A stretch of DNA of 56,551 nucleotides from a virus, in IMG/VR virus record IMGVR_UViG_3300021138_001866, positions 1 through 56,551 of that record. The stretch is one strand, 5' to 3'. Each line of letters begins with the position of its first letter. The first letter of the stretch is position 1. The position numbers and the translations under genes are program-made. This document shows, piece by piece, positions 15,513 through 24,705 of the stretch. The notes under the pieces are model-generated. The model did not search any database and had not been told where the DNA came from. It worked only from the letters and a program-made list of their open reading frames with translations.

Positions 15513-15884
15513 ATGGAAGAAATTAAACTGCTTTTAGAAAAATACCCGTATCTCACTTACTTGGTTTATGGAGGCAACGATTATGTTGGAATTGTACAAA
15601 ACAGCGACGAACAAATTACCACAATTTATGACTATGCTGCCTTAAAAGATTCAGACCAAAAAATTAGATTTTTACAATTTGCTGATGTTTGGTGGTGGGA
15701 AAGTAATAGGATTATTCCTATTAATGTGTTTTTAAAGGCTGACTGGTTAGAGTTTAAGTTTGCTGTTAAGACCATGAACAGCAAAGATGTAGAAATCAAA
15801 TTAGGTCCACAGGTAAGTCTTAAAGAAATGAGTCAAAAACGTAGCAAACGTCGTTCTATAACTCTAGTACGTAAAGTCAGTTAA
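15513..15884 (+). CDS. conserved hypothetical phage protein
   Basis: 123 aa from the ATG at 15513, preceded by GAG four nt away; the frame is open further upstream but without a good start. Aromatic-rich and beta-looking (YLVYGGNDYVGIV, FLQFADVWWW), ending in a basic tail (KRSKRRSITLVRKVS). It stands alone on the plus strand and overlaps the 3' end of the convergent HNH gene by 8 nt. Function unknown. Confidence 0.65.
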   Translation: MEEIKLLLEKYPYLTYLVYGGNDYVGIVQNSDEQITTIYDYAALKDSDQKIRFLQFADVWWWESNRIIPINVFLKADWLEFKFAVKTMNSKDVEIKLGPQVSLKEMSQKRSKRRSITLVRKVS

Positions 15885-16518
15885 TTAGTTGTAGTAGTTC
15901 TTCTACCGTAATAGTACTATTAGCACCTTTACTACTATTTTGTTTTGCTTCAAGTATCTGTAAATTAGCAGGATGATTTACAATGCTCTCCGGTAAGTTA
16001 GCGTGCCAAGCATCCAATATACTCAATTTATGGTCAACGTGATATGTTTGTTGTCCTAAGACATATCCTTGCTCTCTTGCCCAAATTTGTGCTCTTTGTC
16101 TAATTAGGCGAGCATAATGCTTGTATTCTTTAACATCTTCTGGAGTCACAAGTCCAGTTTTCTTTTTCTTGGTAGCCTTCATTTTTTCAATTACTGTTTG
16201 ATTATGCAAATACCTAGTAAAAGTTTTCCTGGCCTTTTCTCTTCTTTTGGTATCACCTTCCCATTGTTTAGTAACTCTATTAGAATGTTGTTTAATGTAC
16301 TCGGGACAATGCTGGGCAATAGCAACACAAGTGTATTTTCCGTGGGTATTCAATACTGTGGCTTGCTGATTGCATCCATGATCACAAAGCTGTCCCAAAG
16401 GAATAGGATTATGTGTTTTCTTATGATAATGGTACATTGATGGATTATTACTCACATAATCACAATGTTCACATTTGCGTGGGTATGGAATTTTAATGTA
16501 GTCTTTTGGTGCTGGCAT
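15877..16518 (-). CDS. HNH homing endonuclease with N-terminal zinc finger
   Basis: 213 aa. N-terminal C2H2 finger (C16, C19, then H29 and H32-H35 in YHYHKKTH), a basic middle, and a C-terminal HNH-like core: VDHKLSILDAWHANLPESI, then HPANLQILEAKQNSSKG, where D-H, N and the late N-S-S-K-G match the phage HNH fold. Free-standing nucleases of this kind cut and spread into related phage genomes. Interrupts the boundary between tail and replication genes. Confidence 0.8.
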   Translation of the reverse strand: MPAPKDYIKIPYPRKCEHCDYVSNNPSMYHYHKKTHNPIPLGQLCDHGCNQQATVLNTHGKYTCVAIAQHCPEYIKQHSNRVTKQWEGDTKRREKARKTFTRYLHNQTVIEKMKATKKKKTGLVTPEDVKEYKHYARLIRQRAQIWAREQGYVLGQQTYHVDHKLSILDAWHANLPESIVNHPANLQILEAKQNSSKGANSTITVEELLQLIN

Positions 16519-16523
16519 AACTT

Positions 16524-16531
16524 TATTTATG
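16524..16531 (-). promoter_or_regulatory. possible late promoter box before HNH gene
   Basis: CATAAATA on the minus strand only 5 nt before the ATG at 16518, so a transcript would be almost leaderless. It may still serve the gene but is less convincing than the other late boxes. Confidence 0.3.
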
Positions 16532-16552
16532 CCTTTAAAAAATCACATACTA

Positions 16553-17146
16553 CTAGGAATACCCTTGACTAATCTGCTCACAAATTAGGTTCATATGCAC
16601 TGCTACTAAATGTGCATAACTTATGGCGTGAGCTTTTTTGTAATGATATCCACTGTCTGGATCTGCGTCCCATACAGTTCGAGCTATTTCGGCCCAGGTA
16701 CGACCCACTAGGTTACGTTTCCCTGGGCGAATCAAGGCCAAAAACATGGCCATCCTAGGTATGCTATTAACTGCTTCTGGACATTTTATCAACAGATCGT
16801 AGTGGTTGCCAATGTGTATCAGCTGACTGCAAAACTCTGGATCATACAGCCTATCCCACTCGGGTTCTTTGGTCATTAAAGCCTGTAGATGTTGTTCGCT
16901 CTTTATCTGAGTATATAATGATACATTTAGAAAATCTAACTTTACATAGCCAAGTTCTTCGGCCACTTGATAATCTATGCTGGCTATGCCTGTAAAAGGA
17001 TCTGTGGGAATATCTGTTACATATATACCTGTGTTGTGTGGTATTAATTTCCCATCACGCACAATACCCGCAGGATGATGTTTTAGGTGTTGTAGCGCTG
17101 CTTCTCTGTCAGGAAAATCTATATCAATGTCTGATCTGAATTTCAT
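16553..17146 (-). CDS. DnaE-like mini-protein (Pol III alpha fragment-like)
   Basis: 197 aa from the ATG at 17146, chosen because it overlaps the upstream stop as ATGA. FRSDIDIDFPDRE at the start matches the DIDIDF catalytic segment of bacterial DNA polymerase III alpha; GYVKLDFLNVSLYTQI matches its K-x-D-F-L-G-L block; KKAHAISYAHLVAVHM matches its K-S-H-A-x-x-Y block. So three DnaE landmarks are present in a protein about one sixth of DnaE length. Full polymerase activity is unlikely. It may act with the zinc-finger protein just upstream. Confidence 0.6.
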   Translation of the reverse strand: MKFRSDIDIDFPDREAALQHLKHHPAGIVRDGKLIPHNTGIYVTDIPTDPFTGIASIDYQVAEELGYVKLDFLNVSLYTQIKSEQHLQALMTKEPEWDRLYDPEFCSQLIHIGNHYDLLIKCPEAVNSIPRMAMFLALIRPGKRNLVGRTWAEIARTVWDADPDSGYHYKKAHAISYAHLVAVHMNLICEQISQGYS

Positions 17147-17841
17147 AGGCCTGCCTTTACCAGTATGTCTTTGACCCATTCGGTATCGGCCATGTAATCT
17201 TTGAATTTGCGTTGCCAGTATTCTGGATCAATCCAGGGTAGTACTATTTGAATTTGTTCTTCAGTAAGTTGCTCAAGAAATTCCACGCCCGTGCTACAGT
17301 TAAACACAATCCATGGACTGATACGGCCAGTAGTGATATGGTGGCAAATCCGATTACTGTTAGCGTATTTAAAATAATCTGTAAAGCCATTTCGAAGATC
17401 AGGGTGATCGTCTGCATAGGTCTGCATCTCCTTTAGTGCTCGTTCTAGTGCGTCTTGTACTGCTTCTCTTTGTAAGTACCCAGGTAACCATTCTTCGTAT
17501 AATCGATCTGAACACCAGTTGTCTATTTTTTTATTATTTTTTAGTAACCATTCTAAATAATTATTAAAATTAATACAGCGTATATTTTGACAATACCTGC
17601 CAAATTTTACAAAGGCATTATAATAAGGACTAGCTACAAAATCTGCGTAGCTTTTTAATCGAGCCGATCCTTGTGTTATTTCATAAAAACGTAAATAGGC
17701 CTGTAGTCCTAACTGTACTCCAGATTCTCGTTCCTGTTGCCAACGACGTTTGTTTTCGCAAAGATGTACCGCAAGTGTTGATTCTTTACGGAAATCTTTT
17801 TCACAGTAACGACATTTAAACAAGGTCAATACGTCTGTCAT
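17143..17841 (-). CDS. C2H2 zinc-finger phage protein
   Basis: 232 aa. An N-terminal finger (C10, C13, then H26 and C28 in FKCRYCEKDFRKESTLAVHLCENKRR in outline) probably binds nucleic acid. The rest is helical, with Trp/Tyr-rich segments and no known enzyme motif. It is coupled at both ends: 4-nt overlap with the upstream SGNH-like gene and ATGA overlap with the DnaE-like gene. Likely an accessory DNA-metabolism factor. Confidence 0.65.
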   Translation of the reverse strand: MTDVLTLFKCRYCEKDFRKESTLAVHLCENKRRWQQERESGVQLGLQAYLRFYEITQGSARLKSYADFVASPYYNAFVKFGRYCQNIRCINFNNYLEWLLKNNKKIDNWCSDRLYEEWLPGYLQREAVQDALERALKEMQTYADDHPDLRNGFTDYFKYANSNRICHHITTGRISPWIVFNCSTGVEFLEQLTEEQIQIVLPWIDPEYWQRKFKDYMADTEWVKDILVKAGL

Positions 17842-18539
17842 ATTAGGTTATGTGTTCTCATATGATTTAAAAAATAATCATTTAAATGCACATACTCGTC
17901 ACCACCATAGTGTCGAGCAAATGGTTCCCAACGTTCTTCGGGTTCCGAATACTTGGCACCAAGATCATGTAAAAATAAATTGGCAATAAATCGATCCAGT
18001 GGCACAATGTGTGGATTGCGTTCAACAATTTTTTGATATTGACTGCTAACATTGGTAAAATATTCTGTATATCTTCTTTCGCAGAAATTATAAAACAGAT
18101 GGTTAATACCGCGATTAGACAAATAGCCACTTAACATAGTTAAGTCACATAATAGTTGATCTATGTGTTTGATGTCAACATCATAGGTATAAATGTCTTG
18201 TATGTATTGCTCAACATCTGTTTGAGAATTTTTATATACTGCATCTGCAGGAATAAAATGTCCTTGTATTCCATTGGCACTGTACTGTACCCAATTATCT
18301 TTATCTTTTTCTGTGGCCAAAAACGTGCCTTCACGTCGGCGCATAAAAGACAAACCCAATAATACAAATCCGATATCATCATGTTGCTCGAGGTATTCTA
18401 GGGTAGTGCGAATAATACGTCGATTGCTACTGCCACCAATGGCAATACTTTCAGCACTGTCTAGGCCAATCTGTCTGGCTAGATTATTTGCCAAATAATA
18501 ATTAGCACTGAAACTACAACCATTGACCAACAGCTTCAT
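17838..18539 (-). CDS. SGNH-like protein
   Basis: 233 aa. The N-terminus KLLVNGCSFSANYYLA has the N-G-C-S-F-S variant of SGNH block I with Ser as candidate nucleophile. GGSSNRRI (about 35-42) matches block II. VLLGLSFMRR may be block III. A late GGDEYVHLND gives a possible Asp/His pair. No signal peptide. Substrate unknown. It lies between the clamp-loader-like gene and the zinc-finger gene, overlapping both by 4 nt. Confidence 0.55.
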   Translation of the reverse strand: MKLLVNGCSFSANYYLANNLARQIGLDSAESIAIGGSSNRRIIRTTLEYLEQHDDIGFVLLGLSFMRRREGTFLATEKDKDNWVQYSANGIQGHFIPADAVYKNSQTDVEQYIQDIYTYDVDIKHIDQLLCDLTMLSGYLSNRGINHLFYNFCERRYTEYFTNVSSQYQKIVERNPHIVPLDRFIANLFLHDLGAKYSEPEERWEPFARHYGGDEYVHLNDYFLNHMRTHNLI

Positions 18540-19009
18540 AGTTCTTTCTTAATTTGTTTCTCATCCCAGCCATGTGCTCTTGCCAGTTCTCGAAGTTCTG
18601 TTTTGTCGTTTAATTCGGCCATCAGGGCTATTTCGTCGTCGCGAGCATGTGGGTATATTTCACGTAAAAACTTTTCTGCTTTGTTATTAGAAGAATCACG
18701 CTTTTTGGCAGCTAGCCAGGTATGTCGTTGTTGTCCCATACCAGGACTGACAGTGGTGGATAACAGCCACAGTAATTTTTTATGTTGAGTACTGCTTATG
18801 TCAAAAAAGTTTCGATTAAGTTTTTCATTACAGCTCATTAGATAATAGGCTTGAAAATCTGCATTGCCTTCTACCGTGGCGCCCCAGCGTATCATCAAAA
18901 ACGGGCTAAACTTTTTTTGTTCTTCGTTGGTAAGGCTATCATAAAAGTCGCGATCCTTCGAATCGAACTTGGCCATTTCATTTGCGATTGATAGTTTATC
19001 TGTTGTCAT
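18536..19009 (-). CDS. probable clamp-loader small subunit, gp62-like
   Basis: 157 aa. The segments FDSKDRDFYDSLTNEEQKKF, MIRWGATV and STTVSPGMGQQRH read like the small clamp-loader subunit of T4-like phages of cyanobacteria and other aquatic hosts. In T4, gp62 works with gp44 to load the gp45 sliding clamp; neither partner is in this window. Family recognition is from memory of the conserved motifs, so moderate confidence. Confidence 0.5.
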   Translation of the reverse strand: MTTDKLSIANEMAKFDSKDRDFYDSLTNEEQKKFSPFLMIRWGATVEGNADFQAYYLMSCNEKLNRNFFDISSTQHKKLLWLLSTTVSPGMGQQRHTWLAAKKRDSSNNKAEKFLREIYPHARDDEIALMAELNDKTELRELARAHGWDEKQIKKEL

Positions 19010-19229
19010 ATTTTAATTTATAGTACATTATAGCAGGTTCTAGTAATTCTTGCAAGCCAGGATCTACTCGAGCTTTTCTTCTAATACCATACCACAGTTT
19101 ATCCTCACGCATTTGTTCAAGTAGATCTGTTTGTTTGGATGAAACATGGTGTAATTTCTTATCTGTACTACCCGTGTTTCTGACATACACAGTTTCACCG
19201 CCATCCGGGCTTTCGTATATGTTAGCCAT
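18996..19229 (-). CDS. small conserved hypothetical protein
   Basis: 77 aa. It starts with a compact beta segment (YESPDGGETVYVRNTG) and continues as charged helix (LLEQMREDKLWYGIRRKARVD). It overlaps the gp62-like gene by 14 nt and follows the 155-aa gene by one base. The order is of the kind kept in T4-like replication modules. Function unknown. Confidence 0.65.
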   Translation of the reverse strand: MANIYESPDGGETVYVRNTGSTDKKLHHVSSKQTDLLEQMREDKLWYGIRRKARVDPGLQELLEPAIMYYKLKYDNR

Positions 19230-19697
19230 TTACCAAACTTTGTTGTAGTCTACTACTTCGCTTTGACGGCTAATGTCTTTGACAAAGTAAGCACACATAG
19301 GACCGTCCACACCTTCTTCTAGGGGTACTGCTAACATCTGTCCAGGTTTTAGTTTGGGAAAATACCATTTGACATCTTGGTAAATGTCCACAATTTCTAC
19401 AGGATAAAAATCTGGACGAAAACTGGTTTTAGGATTAAAGGCAAAGGCCGAGAACCCACGATCATTGATGCTTGTCAATGGAATGACTTCTAGGTCGCCC
19501 ATGTCTTTTTCACCAATTAAAATTTGCCAATCCACTGGCATTTTAATCACGTGATTACCAATCTTTAATACCAATGCCGGACTATTAAAAGATTCCATAA
19601 AGATCAACGGAATATAAAAGTAATCAGGTTCTTTAGGATTGCTATTATCTAATACACAGAAATTAAGTTCGTCAATTTCATTAGGTATTTCGTTCAT
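19230..19697 (-). CDS. conserved hypothetical protein of T4-like phages
   Basis: 155 aa, all-beta in appearance (PDYFYIPLIFMESFN, ALVLKIGNHVIKMPVDW, VKWYFPKLKPGQMLAVPL). It resembles a conserved T4-like phage protein of unknown role that sits near replication genes. First gene of a run to 16553, served by a sigma70-like promoter at 19757-19786. Confidence 0.65.
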   Translation of the reverse strand: MNEIPNEIDELNFCVLDNSNPKEPDYFYIPLIFMESFNSPALVLKIGNHVIKMPVDWQILIGEKDMGDLEVIPLTSINDRGFSAFAFNPKTSFRPDFYPVEIVDIYQDVKWYFPKLKPGQMLAVPLEEGVDGPMCAYFVKDISRQSEVVDYNKVW

Positions 19698-19756
19698 TTC
19701 GTAACTACGATTTTCAAGTGTTAATATACGAATTTTGATTCTCCAATATTTTTAGT

Positions 19757-19786
19757 AGTATAACAGATTATACAAAGTAGATGCAA
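19757..19786 (-). promoter_or_regulatory. sigma70-like promoter
   Basis: TTGCAT, 18 nt, TATACT on the minus strand, upstream of the gene starting at 19697. Weaker -35 than its peers. Confidence 0.45.
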
Positions 19787-19829
19787 CCTAATTAGATATC
19801 TTTTAATAAATTGATACTAAATAAGGGTG

Positions 19830-19861
19830 TAGTTCGCGATCCTGGCAGATCCAACTACTCT
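19830..19861 (+). other. leader hairpin before GIY-YIG gene
   Basis: GTAGTT and AACTAC enclose a nested GATC...GATC pair in the 5' region of the plus-strand GIY-YIG gene. It may limit early translation, as hairpins do before phage homing nuclease genes, or may simply end read-through. Confidence 0.4.
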
Positions 19862-19887
19862 AACACTTGAAAAGGAAGTATCAGCAA

Positions 19888-20433
19888 ATGTATTTACACT
19901 ATTACATATATGCCTATATAAGAAAAGACGGTACACCGTATTACATCGGCAAGGGCAAAGGTACAAGAGCTTGGTCAAAAGCTCATTCTGTCACAGTTCC
20001 AAAAGATCAATCCCGTATTATCTTACTTGAAACAAAGTTAACCGAAGTTGGTGCATTGGCATTAGAGCGTCGGTTGATTGCCTGGCACGGCAGAAAAGAT
20101 TTAGGCACAGGCCGTTTACTAAACAGGACCGACGGCGGCGAAGGTGTTGCAGGCTTTAAAAGAACAAACCCTGTTTGGAATAAAGGACTTAAAGGAGTAT
20201 ATACACAATCAGAAGAATCTAATGTCAAGAGATCACTGGCATTAAAAGGATGTGTTTCGCCCAATAAGGATAATTACGGAGAATTAAATCCATTTTATGG
20301 AAGAAAACACTCTGAAGAAACTATACAAAAAATTAAAGAAAAAACAAAAGGTAGGATTCCTTGGAATAAAGGATTAAAAGGTTCACAAGTGGCGTGGAAT
20401 AAAGGATTAAAACTAAAATCTACATCCAATTAA
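19888..20433 (+). CDS. GIY-YIG homing endonuclease with NUMOD-type repeats
   Basis: 181 aa from the ATG at 19888, preceded by AAGGAAG at good distance. [20 protein letters not shown] (residues about 5-24) contains the Y-x-Y and Y-I-G elements; R ([11 protein letters not shown]) and E (EVGALALE) of the catalytic core follow. The C-terminal half repeats a WNKGLKG motif three times ([25 protein letters not shown]), the NUMOD3-type DNA-binding repeat. Stands alone on the plus strand and overlaps the convergent UvsW gene by 14 nt. Confidence 0.85.
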   Translation: MYLHYYIYAYIRKDGTPYYIGKGKGTRAWSKAHSVTVPKDQSRIILLETKLTEVGALALERRLIAWHGRKDLGTGRLLNRTDGGEGVAGFKRTNPVWNKGLKGVYTQSEESNVKRSLALKGCVSPNKDNYGELNPFYGRKHSEETIQKIKEKTKGRIPWNKGLKGSQVAWNKGLKLKSTSN

Positions 20434-21877
20434 CTTTTTCTATAGAAATTGGGTATCCGGCCTCAGCATAAAATTTCTTACGTACTGTTAGATGTCGTTT
20501 AGCGAATTTACAAGTACTAGTTATATCGTAAATGTTAACAAAGTCCTTATCTTCTGCTTTTCTTAATCCACGCCCGATACTCTGGATGACCCTAACAAAG
20601 CTCTTTCCCGGCTCAAGCATGATTACATTAAAAAGTCGAGGAACGTTAATACCCACAGCAGCAACACCATACGTGCAAACCAAAATTTTATCATCACTTG
20701 TAGCAACATCATCATATTCATCTTTTCTCGCCTTTGCTTTGGTACTGCCCGACACAAACACAGCCCTGTCGCCCAGTCGTTCTAACAGTAACTTTCCTGT
20801 GGCAATACGATCTACAAGTATAAGAGTATTACCAGTTTCATTTACCGACTGTATCAGTTGAGATAGATAGTCTAATCTACCCGCAGTTTCAGTCAAGTAT
20901 TTAAGTTCGCTTTGATAATCTCGGTATTCTACATGATCTATTAACTGTACTATATTTACATGACAGTTGGCCAGGTGTCCGGCTTCTTGAAGTTCTGATG
21001 CACTTAGTTTTCCCACTACACTACCTAGACTACAAAAGATACTGGTACGTTCATAATCTTCTTTAGGTATAGTTCCAGTTAATCCCCAGCGTATTGGTAC
21101 GTGACCAAACACCCCAGTTAATAGTGTTTTAAGTGCATCAGCCTTGGCCATGTGTACTTCGTCCACCATGACCAACACTACGTCTTCAATAAATTGGCCA
21201 ATGGAGACATCAGCCTCTGCTGACTTTGTATTCTTTAACAAAATGTTTAAACTTTGCCAAGTACAGATGGTATGCGTTCGCCCAAACTCCTTACGGTCTC
21301 CAAAATAAACACCCACATCCAATCCCAAGTTACGATAATCATCTTCTGTTTGTGTTACTAGGCTTTTGTTGGGCACAATAACAATGCTGCGACCATACTG
21401 TTCTACACTCTTACTCAATGCCGCGGTCATGATAGTTTTACCAGCACCTGTGGCTATTTCTTGTACGCTCTGCGGATTTTTTAAGAAGTTGTTGATGATC
21501 TCAACTTGATAATCACGGAACACAATAGGCTCACTGGCTCGAGGATGTCCCGCAGGCCAAGTTTGGTCACTAAACGAATCTTCTTGAAATTCTGTAAACT
21601 CAAACTGTGTTTGATAGTCACGAACATCCTCCAGCTCAACATCATATCCTTGAGATTCCAGGATGGGCAAGATGTCTGGTAACAGATTCACATAACTGGT
21701 GCCACTCAATTGAAAGAACGCAACCTTGCCGTCCCATCGACCTAATCTCACCGCGGGTTGATATCTAGCACCGGGTATTTCAAACTTGAATCTATCTACT
21801 AATTTTTTACGTGTGGCCAGATCAAGACCTTCGATCTTGATATTGACTTCATCGCGTATCACCAGTTTAGCTTTCAA
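20420..21877 (-). CDS. uvsW: DNA helicase UvsW, SF2
   Basis: 485 aa. T4 UvsW handles branched DNA and R-loops and switches replication to the recombination mode. The N-terminal domain (about 1-115) contains the [10 protein letters not shown] segment typical of UvsW. Then FRDYQ (Q motif), ATGAGKT Walker A near residue 140, DEVH near 240 and motif [11 protein letters not shown] near 437. It overlaps by 4 nt the HARP-like gene upstream, a pairing that may be functional. Confidence 0.9.
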   Translation of the reverse strand: MKAKLVIRDEVNIKIEGLDLATRKKLVDRFKFEIPGARYQPAVRLGRWDGKVAFFQLSGTSYVNLLPDILPILESQGYDVELEDVRDYQTQFEFTEFQEDSFSDQTWPAGHPRASEPIVFRDYQVEIINNFLKNPQSVQEIATGAGKTIMTAALSKSVEQYGRSIVIVPNKSLVTQTEDDYRNLGLDVGVYFGDRKEFGRTHTICTWQSLNILLKNTKSAEADVSIGQFIEDVVLVMVDEVHMAKADALKTLLTGVFGHVPIRWGLTGTIPKEDYERTSIFCSLGSVVGKLSASELQEAGHLANCHVNIVQLIDHVEYRDYQSELKYLTETAGRLDYLSQLIQSVNETGNTLILVDRIATGKLLLERLGDRAVFVSGSTKAKARKDEYDDVATSDDKILVCTYGVAAVGINVPRLFNVIMLEPGKSFVRVIQSIGRGLRKAEDKDFVNIYDITSTCKFAKRHLTVRKKFYAEAGYPISIEKVNWM

Positions 21878-23004
21878 ATATTTTTTACCTTGGAATTTAT
21901 TTTTTTATTATACACGTCTTGAGCACAGTATACAACCTTTTCAGCAGACTGTAACATCATTTGTTTGTCTCCACCAAACACCATGCCAGCACTGCTGATC
22001 AGTAGTGGAATTGTTTTTAGATTATGCACAGGTTTGATAGTATGTATGTATTTACCCTCTAGATCGTCTCCGTATCTATTACGTAATTTAGTTAGCATAC
22101 GACCGCTAAGGTCAGGCTCATATACAACCACCGGCCAACGTTGCAGAGCATCTGCATAGTCTAACACGCTGCCAAAATCGTTGCCCTGTACCAGAGTATT
22201 AGGATTAATTTTAATTTCTCTATTAGACAACAGGTTATAGAACCTGGGACCGTATTCGTTGATTACAGCATCGGCTAGGTCTTTGTTAATTGTATAACCC
22301 AGTATACTACTGTAATCCATTAATTGTAAAAGATTGCCGTGGTCGAATCCGCCTAGAAAATCTTGTATGTAGTCTAATAAACTATTTTCTGCATTAGCAA
22401 TAGTAAGTCTATTGTTGGCGAATTGCAGTTCTATTGCGTATCTTGACTGTTCCACTTGATTTAATTTGAGCATTAGTTCTTGTACTGCTGGGTCTATTTC
22501 AAATTTTTTCACAGTTGCCCAGGCATATAGCCAACTTAGATTATATTCGGTTAAGGCCACAGCCCATACTTTTTGGTCGCGATCCCACTGTGCAGGTCCT
22601 TGGCTTTCGCGACTAAAGGTTTTAATTGCATCGACCATTTCTTTGTTGAAAGGAAATTGTACTATTAACCGATCATCGATTATCCTGAGACTCTGCGTAT
22701 AATCCATTTTGCGTAATGGTATGCGCCACTTGGCATCGCGAACTGGTGTTACATCTATGCCCAATGCAGATAACTGCCGTGTGTAGTTTAATATAATTTT
22801 ACAAAGTAATTGAGCCTGTTTTTCAGTCAAGGCCTGGTTATTGGTAACAGAATTGGTCATGCTATCTAAGACCTGAACATCATATCTGGCTAAATTAATA
22901 ATAGGGTTAAATTCTAAATACCAAGTGCCAGCTTGTCCGGTCACTGGATTGCGATGACCGGCAATAACTTCCAAATAGTCTTCAACGTAGGTAAAAGTCT
23001 TCAT
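21874..23004 (-). CDS. HARP-like domain protein paired with UvsW
   Basis: 376 aa with no ATPase motifs. Residues about 115-170 (LIVQFPFNKEMVDAIKTF, then WDRDQKVWAVAL and YNLSWLYAWA) match the HARP-type pattern of SMARCAL1-like annealing helicases: a hydrophobic strand, a predicted ik-helix, and d-x-x-x-x-W. Most of the rest is globular and unassigned. It is directly upstream of UvsW with a 4-nt overlap, suggesting that DNA-binding and motor parts are split over two genes. The HARP call is by eye. Confidence 0.5.
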   Translation of the reverse strand: MKTFTYVEDYLEVIAGHRNPVTGQAGTWYLEFNPIINLARYDVQVLDSMTNSVTNNQALTEKQAQLLCKIILNYTRQLSALGIDVTPVRDAKWRIPLRKMDYTQSLRIIDDRLIVQFPFNKEMVDAIKTFSRESQGPAQWDRDQKVWAVALTEYNLSWLYAWATVKKFEIDPAVQELMLKLNQVEQSRYAIELQFANNRLTIANAENSLLDYIQDFLGGFDHGNLLQLMDYSSILGYTINKDLADAVINEYGPRFYNLLSNREIKINPNTLVQGNDFGSVLDYADALQRWPVVVYEPDLSGRMLTKLRNRYGDDLEGKYIHTIKPVHNLKTIPLLISSAGMVFGGDKQMMLQSAEKVVYCAQDVYNKKINSKVKNI

Positions 23005-23031
23005 AGTATATTATAACAGAAGTAATTGAAT

Positions 23032-23058
23032 AAAAAAAGCCCTACAGTTAAGTAGGGC
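23032..23058 (-). terminator. rho-independent terminator
   Basis: GCCCTAC, six-base loop, GTAGGGC, then seven T on the minus strand. It closes the transcription unit 24616-23103 before the UvsW unit. Confidence 0.85.
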
Positions 23059-23102
23059 CGGAAAAACTGTGACTCAGGAGCTAGAGAGAATCACAGCAAT
23101 AC

Positions 23103-23279
23103 TCATTGAAGGCGCTGACGCCAAAACACAAAATTAAGTACAATGATACTAAAACTAAACAAGGCCTCTGTGTATTGATTGGCACCAATACCGTTTAACA
23201 TATCTAATGTCATAAACCCGATTAAAAACCAAGTTATGTTTGAATAGTTTTTTGAATACCAAGCATTAAATCGATTCAT
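23103..23279 (-). CDS. 58-aa membrane protein
   Basis: A short frame starting MNRFNAWYSKNY, whose ATG overlaps the upstream TGA (ATGA) at 23279. It carries two hydrophobic helices, ITWFLIGFMTLDML (about 15-28) and ALFSFSIIVLNFVFW (about 39-53), and a short basic end (RQRLQ). Coupling to the upstream gene and the terminator 45 nt after its stop support it as real. Possible small inner-membrane protein; function unknown. Confidence 0.6.
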   Translation of the reverse strand: MNRFNAWYSKNYSNITWFLIGFMTLDMLNGIGANQYTEALFSFSIIVLNFVFWRQRLQ

Positions 23280-23545
23280 TTTTGAACTCCAAAATGTTGT
23301 TGAATCTTACCGATACATTTGAGTATGCCATTCTTTTGTCCCACTCTGATGCCAGTGGCTCTTGGATCACGGAATGGATCATCGTCGGCAACGGATTCTG
23401 CGTTTAACTCATACCATTCCTGCTTACATTCCGTGATACATTCTGCTACAATCAACTGGGCAAACCGTTCAACAAATTCTGGTGGAATATGAAACGGTTC
23501 TCCTTGTCCAGCCTGTCTAGCAAGTTGTCGAATCTTTTCGTTCAT
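23276..23545 (-). CDS. small conserved hypothetical protein
   Basis: 89 aa from the ATG at 23545, which has GGAG six nt upstream; a longer frame from 23557 would bury that site. The body (FHIPPEFVERFAQLIVAECI, then GIRVGQKNGILKCIGKIQQHFG) looks like a common small phage protein family with a C-terminal helix. Sits just after the AAA+ ATPase gene. Function unknown. Confidence 0.7.
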   Translation of the reverse strand: MNEKIRQLARQAGQGEPFHIPPEFVERFAQLIVAECITECKQEWYELNAESVADDDPFRDPRATGIRVGQKNGILKCIGKIQQHFGVQK

Positions 23546-23569
23546 AGTATTCTCCAAAAAAGACTGCTG

Positions 23570-24616
23570 TTACACAGTCTTCATACAAGTTACTTCAGCC
23601 ATTGACTTCCACTTTAACGGAAAGCTCTTACGCAAGTCTGCGATCTTGATCGCCATACGCAAGCTCATTTCACGGAACTTGGTCTTGTTAGTTTCCATAA
23701 ACTCAATAATCTCATCTTGAACAACTGGTTCAAAATCGTAGTCGGCAAACAGTGCTCCATCTTGTGCGATTTGCTTGATACGCAGGACCTTGTCTCTCAT
23801 GGTGTCTAATGTCAAATCCAAATAGTGACAACGACTCTGTAGTGCTTCCAAGTGATCACGCAACTTCTGACTCTTCATAGTGTCGAATTTGAGGTTAGTG
23901 ATAAAAATTACTGAACCCTTGAACTCAAAACTGTCAGGAACGCCTTCACGTCTCAGCATATTACTGTCACTCAACCACGAAATCTTACGTTTCTTACCAG
24001 AGTCTAATGCACCCTTGAGCAAGTTTAAACTCACATCATCAACTAAGATTGAATCGCAGTCATCAAATACTAATACACAATTTGGATCTGAATACTTGTA
24101 AAGTGTGCAGTATAAACCTAACGCAGTAGAACTACCTTTAACAACTTCGGCACGTAGACGCTTACCAGCAACTTGATCAAACAAACAGGCCTTCTCAACA
24201 ATACGCTCTACACCAAAACTTTTACCAACTCCTGGAGGACCTGACACAATCATTGCACGGATGTCACCGTTAGTAGCGGCAGTGGTCATTTCGTCCAAGA
24301 TCTCAAAACGAGTACGAATACGCTCAATAGCCTGTTCGTCTGACTCTTTGGCTGTTTCTAATGCCACTGCTTCGGCAACCGGTGTATTACCTGCGTCAGC
24401 AAACTCTTGTTCGCTCACAAATTCATAATCACTCATTGCATCAACTTTAACACGGATATCTTCAGGGAAACCAGGAAAACGACCGCCATTTTTTACAGTC
24501 ACATAACCACCTTTGGCAGTATTTTTGTACTGCTCAACTAATTGAAAAACTTGACCGCTTACGTCTGAAGTACGATAAGCACCTGTTTTAATACGGATAA
24601 AAGATATGTTACTCAT
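23570..24616 (-). CDS. AAA+ ATPase
   Basis: 348 aa. An N-terminal beta domain (1-95) is followed by an acidic linker. Then the AAA+ core: SGPPGVGKSFG Walker A near 124-134, VLVFDDCDSIL Walker B near 180-190, FITNL sensor-1 near 240 and a possible Arg finger in LQSRCHYLDL. Such single AAA+ proteins are common in large phages and act on DNA or protein complexes; the exact role is unknown. First gene after the sigma70-like promoter at 24648-24676. Confidence 0.8.
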   Translation of the reverse strand: MSNISFIRIKTGAYRTSDVSGQVFQLVEQYKNTAKGGYVTVKNGGRFPGFPEDIRVKVDAMSDYEFVSEQEFADAGNTPVAEAVALETAKESDEQAIERIRTRFEILDEMTTAATNGDIRAMIVSGPPGVGKSFGVERIVEKACLFDQVAGKRLRAEVVKGSSTALGLYCTLYKYSDPNCVLVFDDCDSILVDDVSLNLLKGALDSGKKRKISWLSDSNMLRREGVPDSFEFKGSVIFITNLKFDTMKSQKLRDHLEALQSRCHYLDLTLDTMRDKVLRIKQIAQDGALFADYDFEPVVQDEIIEFMETNKTKFREMSLRMAIKIADLRKSFPLKWKSMAEVTCMKTV

Positions 24617-24647
24617 TTTAGCTCCTACTTTTGTTAATATACATATA

Positions 24648-24676
24648 TTATAGCAAATATGGAATTATGGGTCAAC
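24648..24676 (-). promoter_or_regulatory. sigma70-like early promoter
   Basis: TTGACC, 17 nt, TATAAT on the minus strand, upstream of the AAA+ gene. Near copy of the promoter at 25346-25374. Confidence 0.8.
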
Positions 24677-24705
24677 CGCCCATTTTGTCTGTTGTTTTTT
24701 TACAA

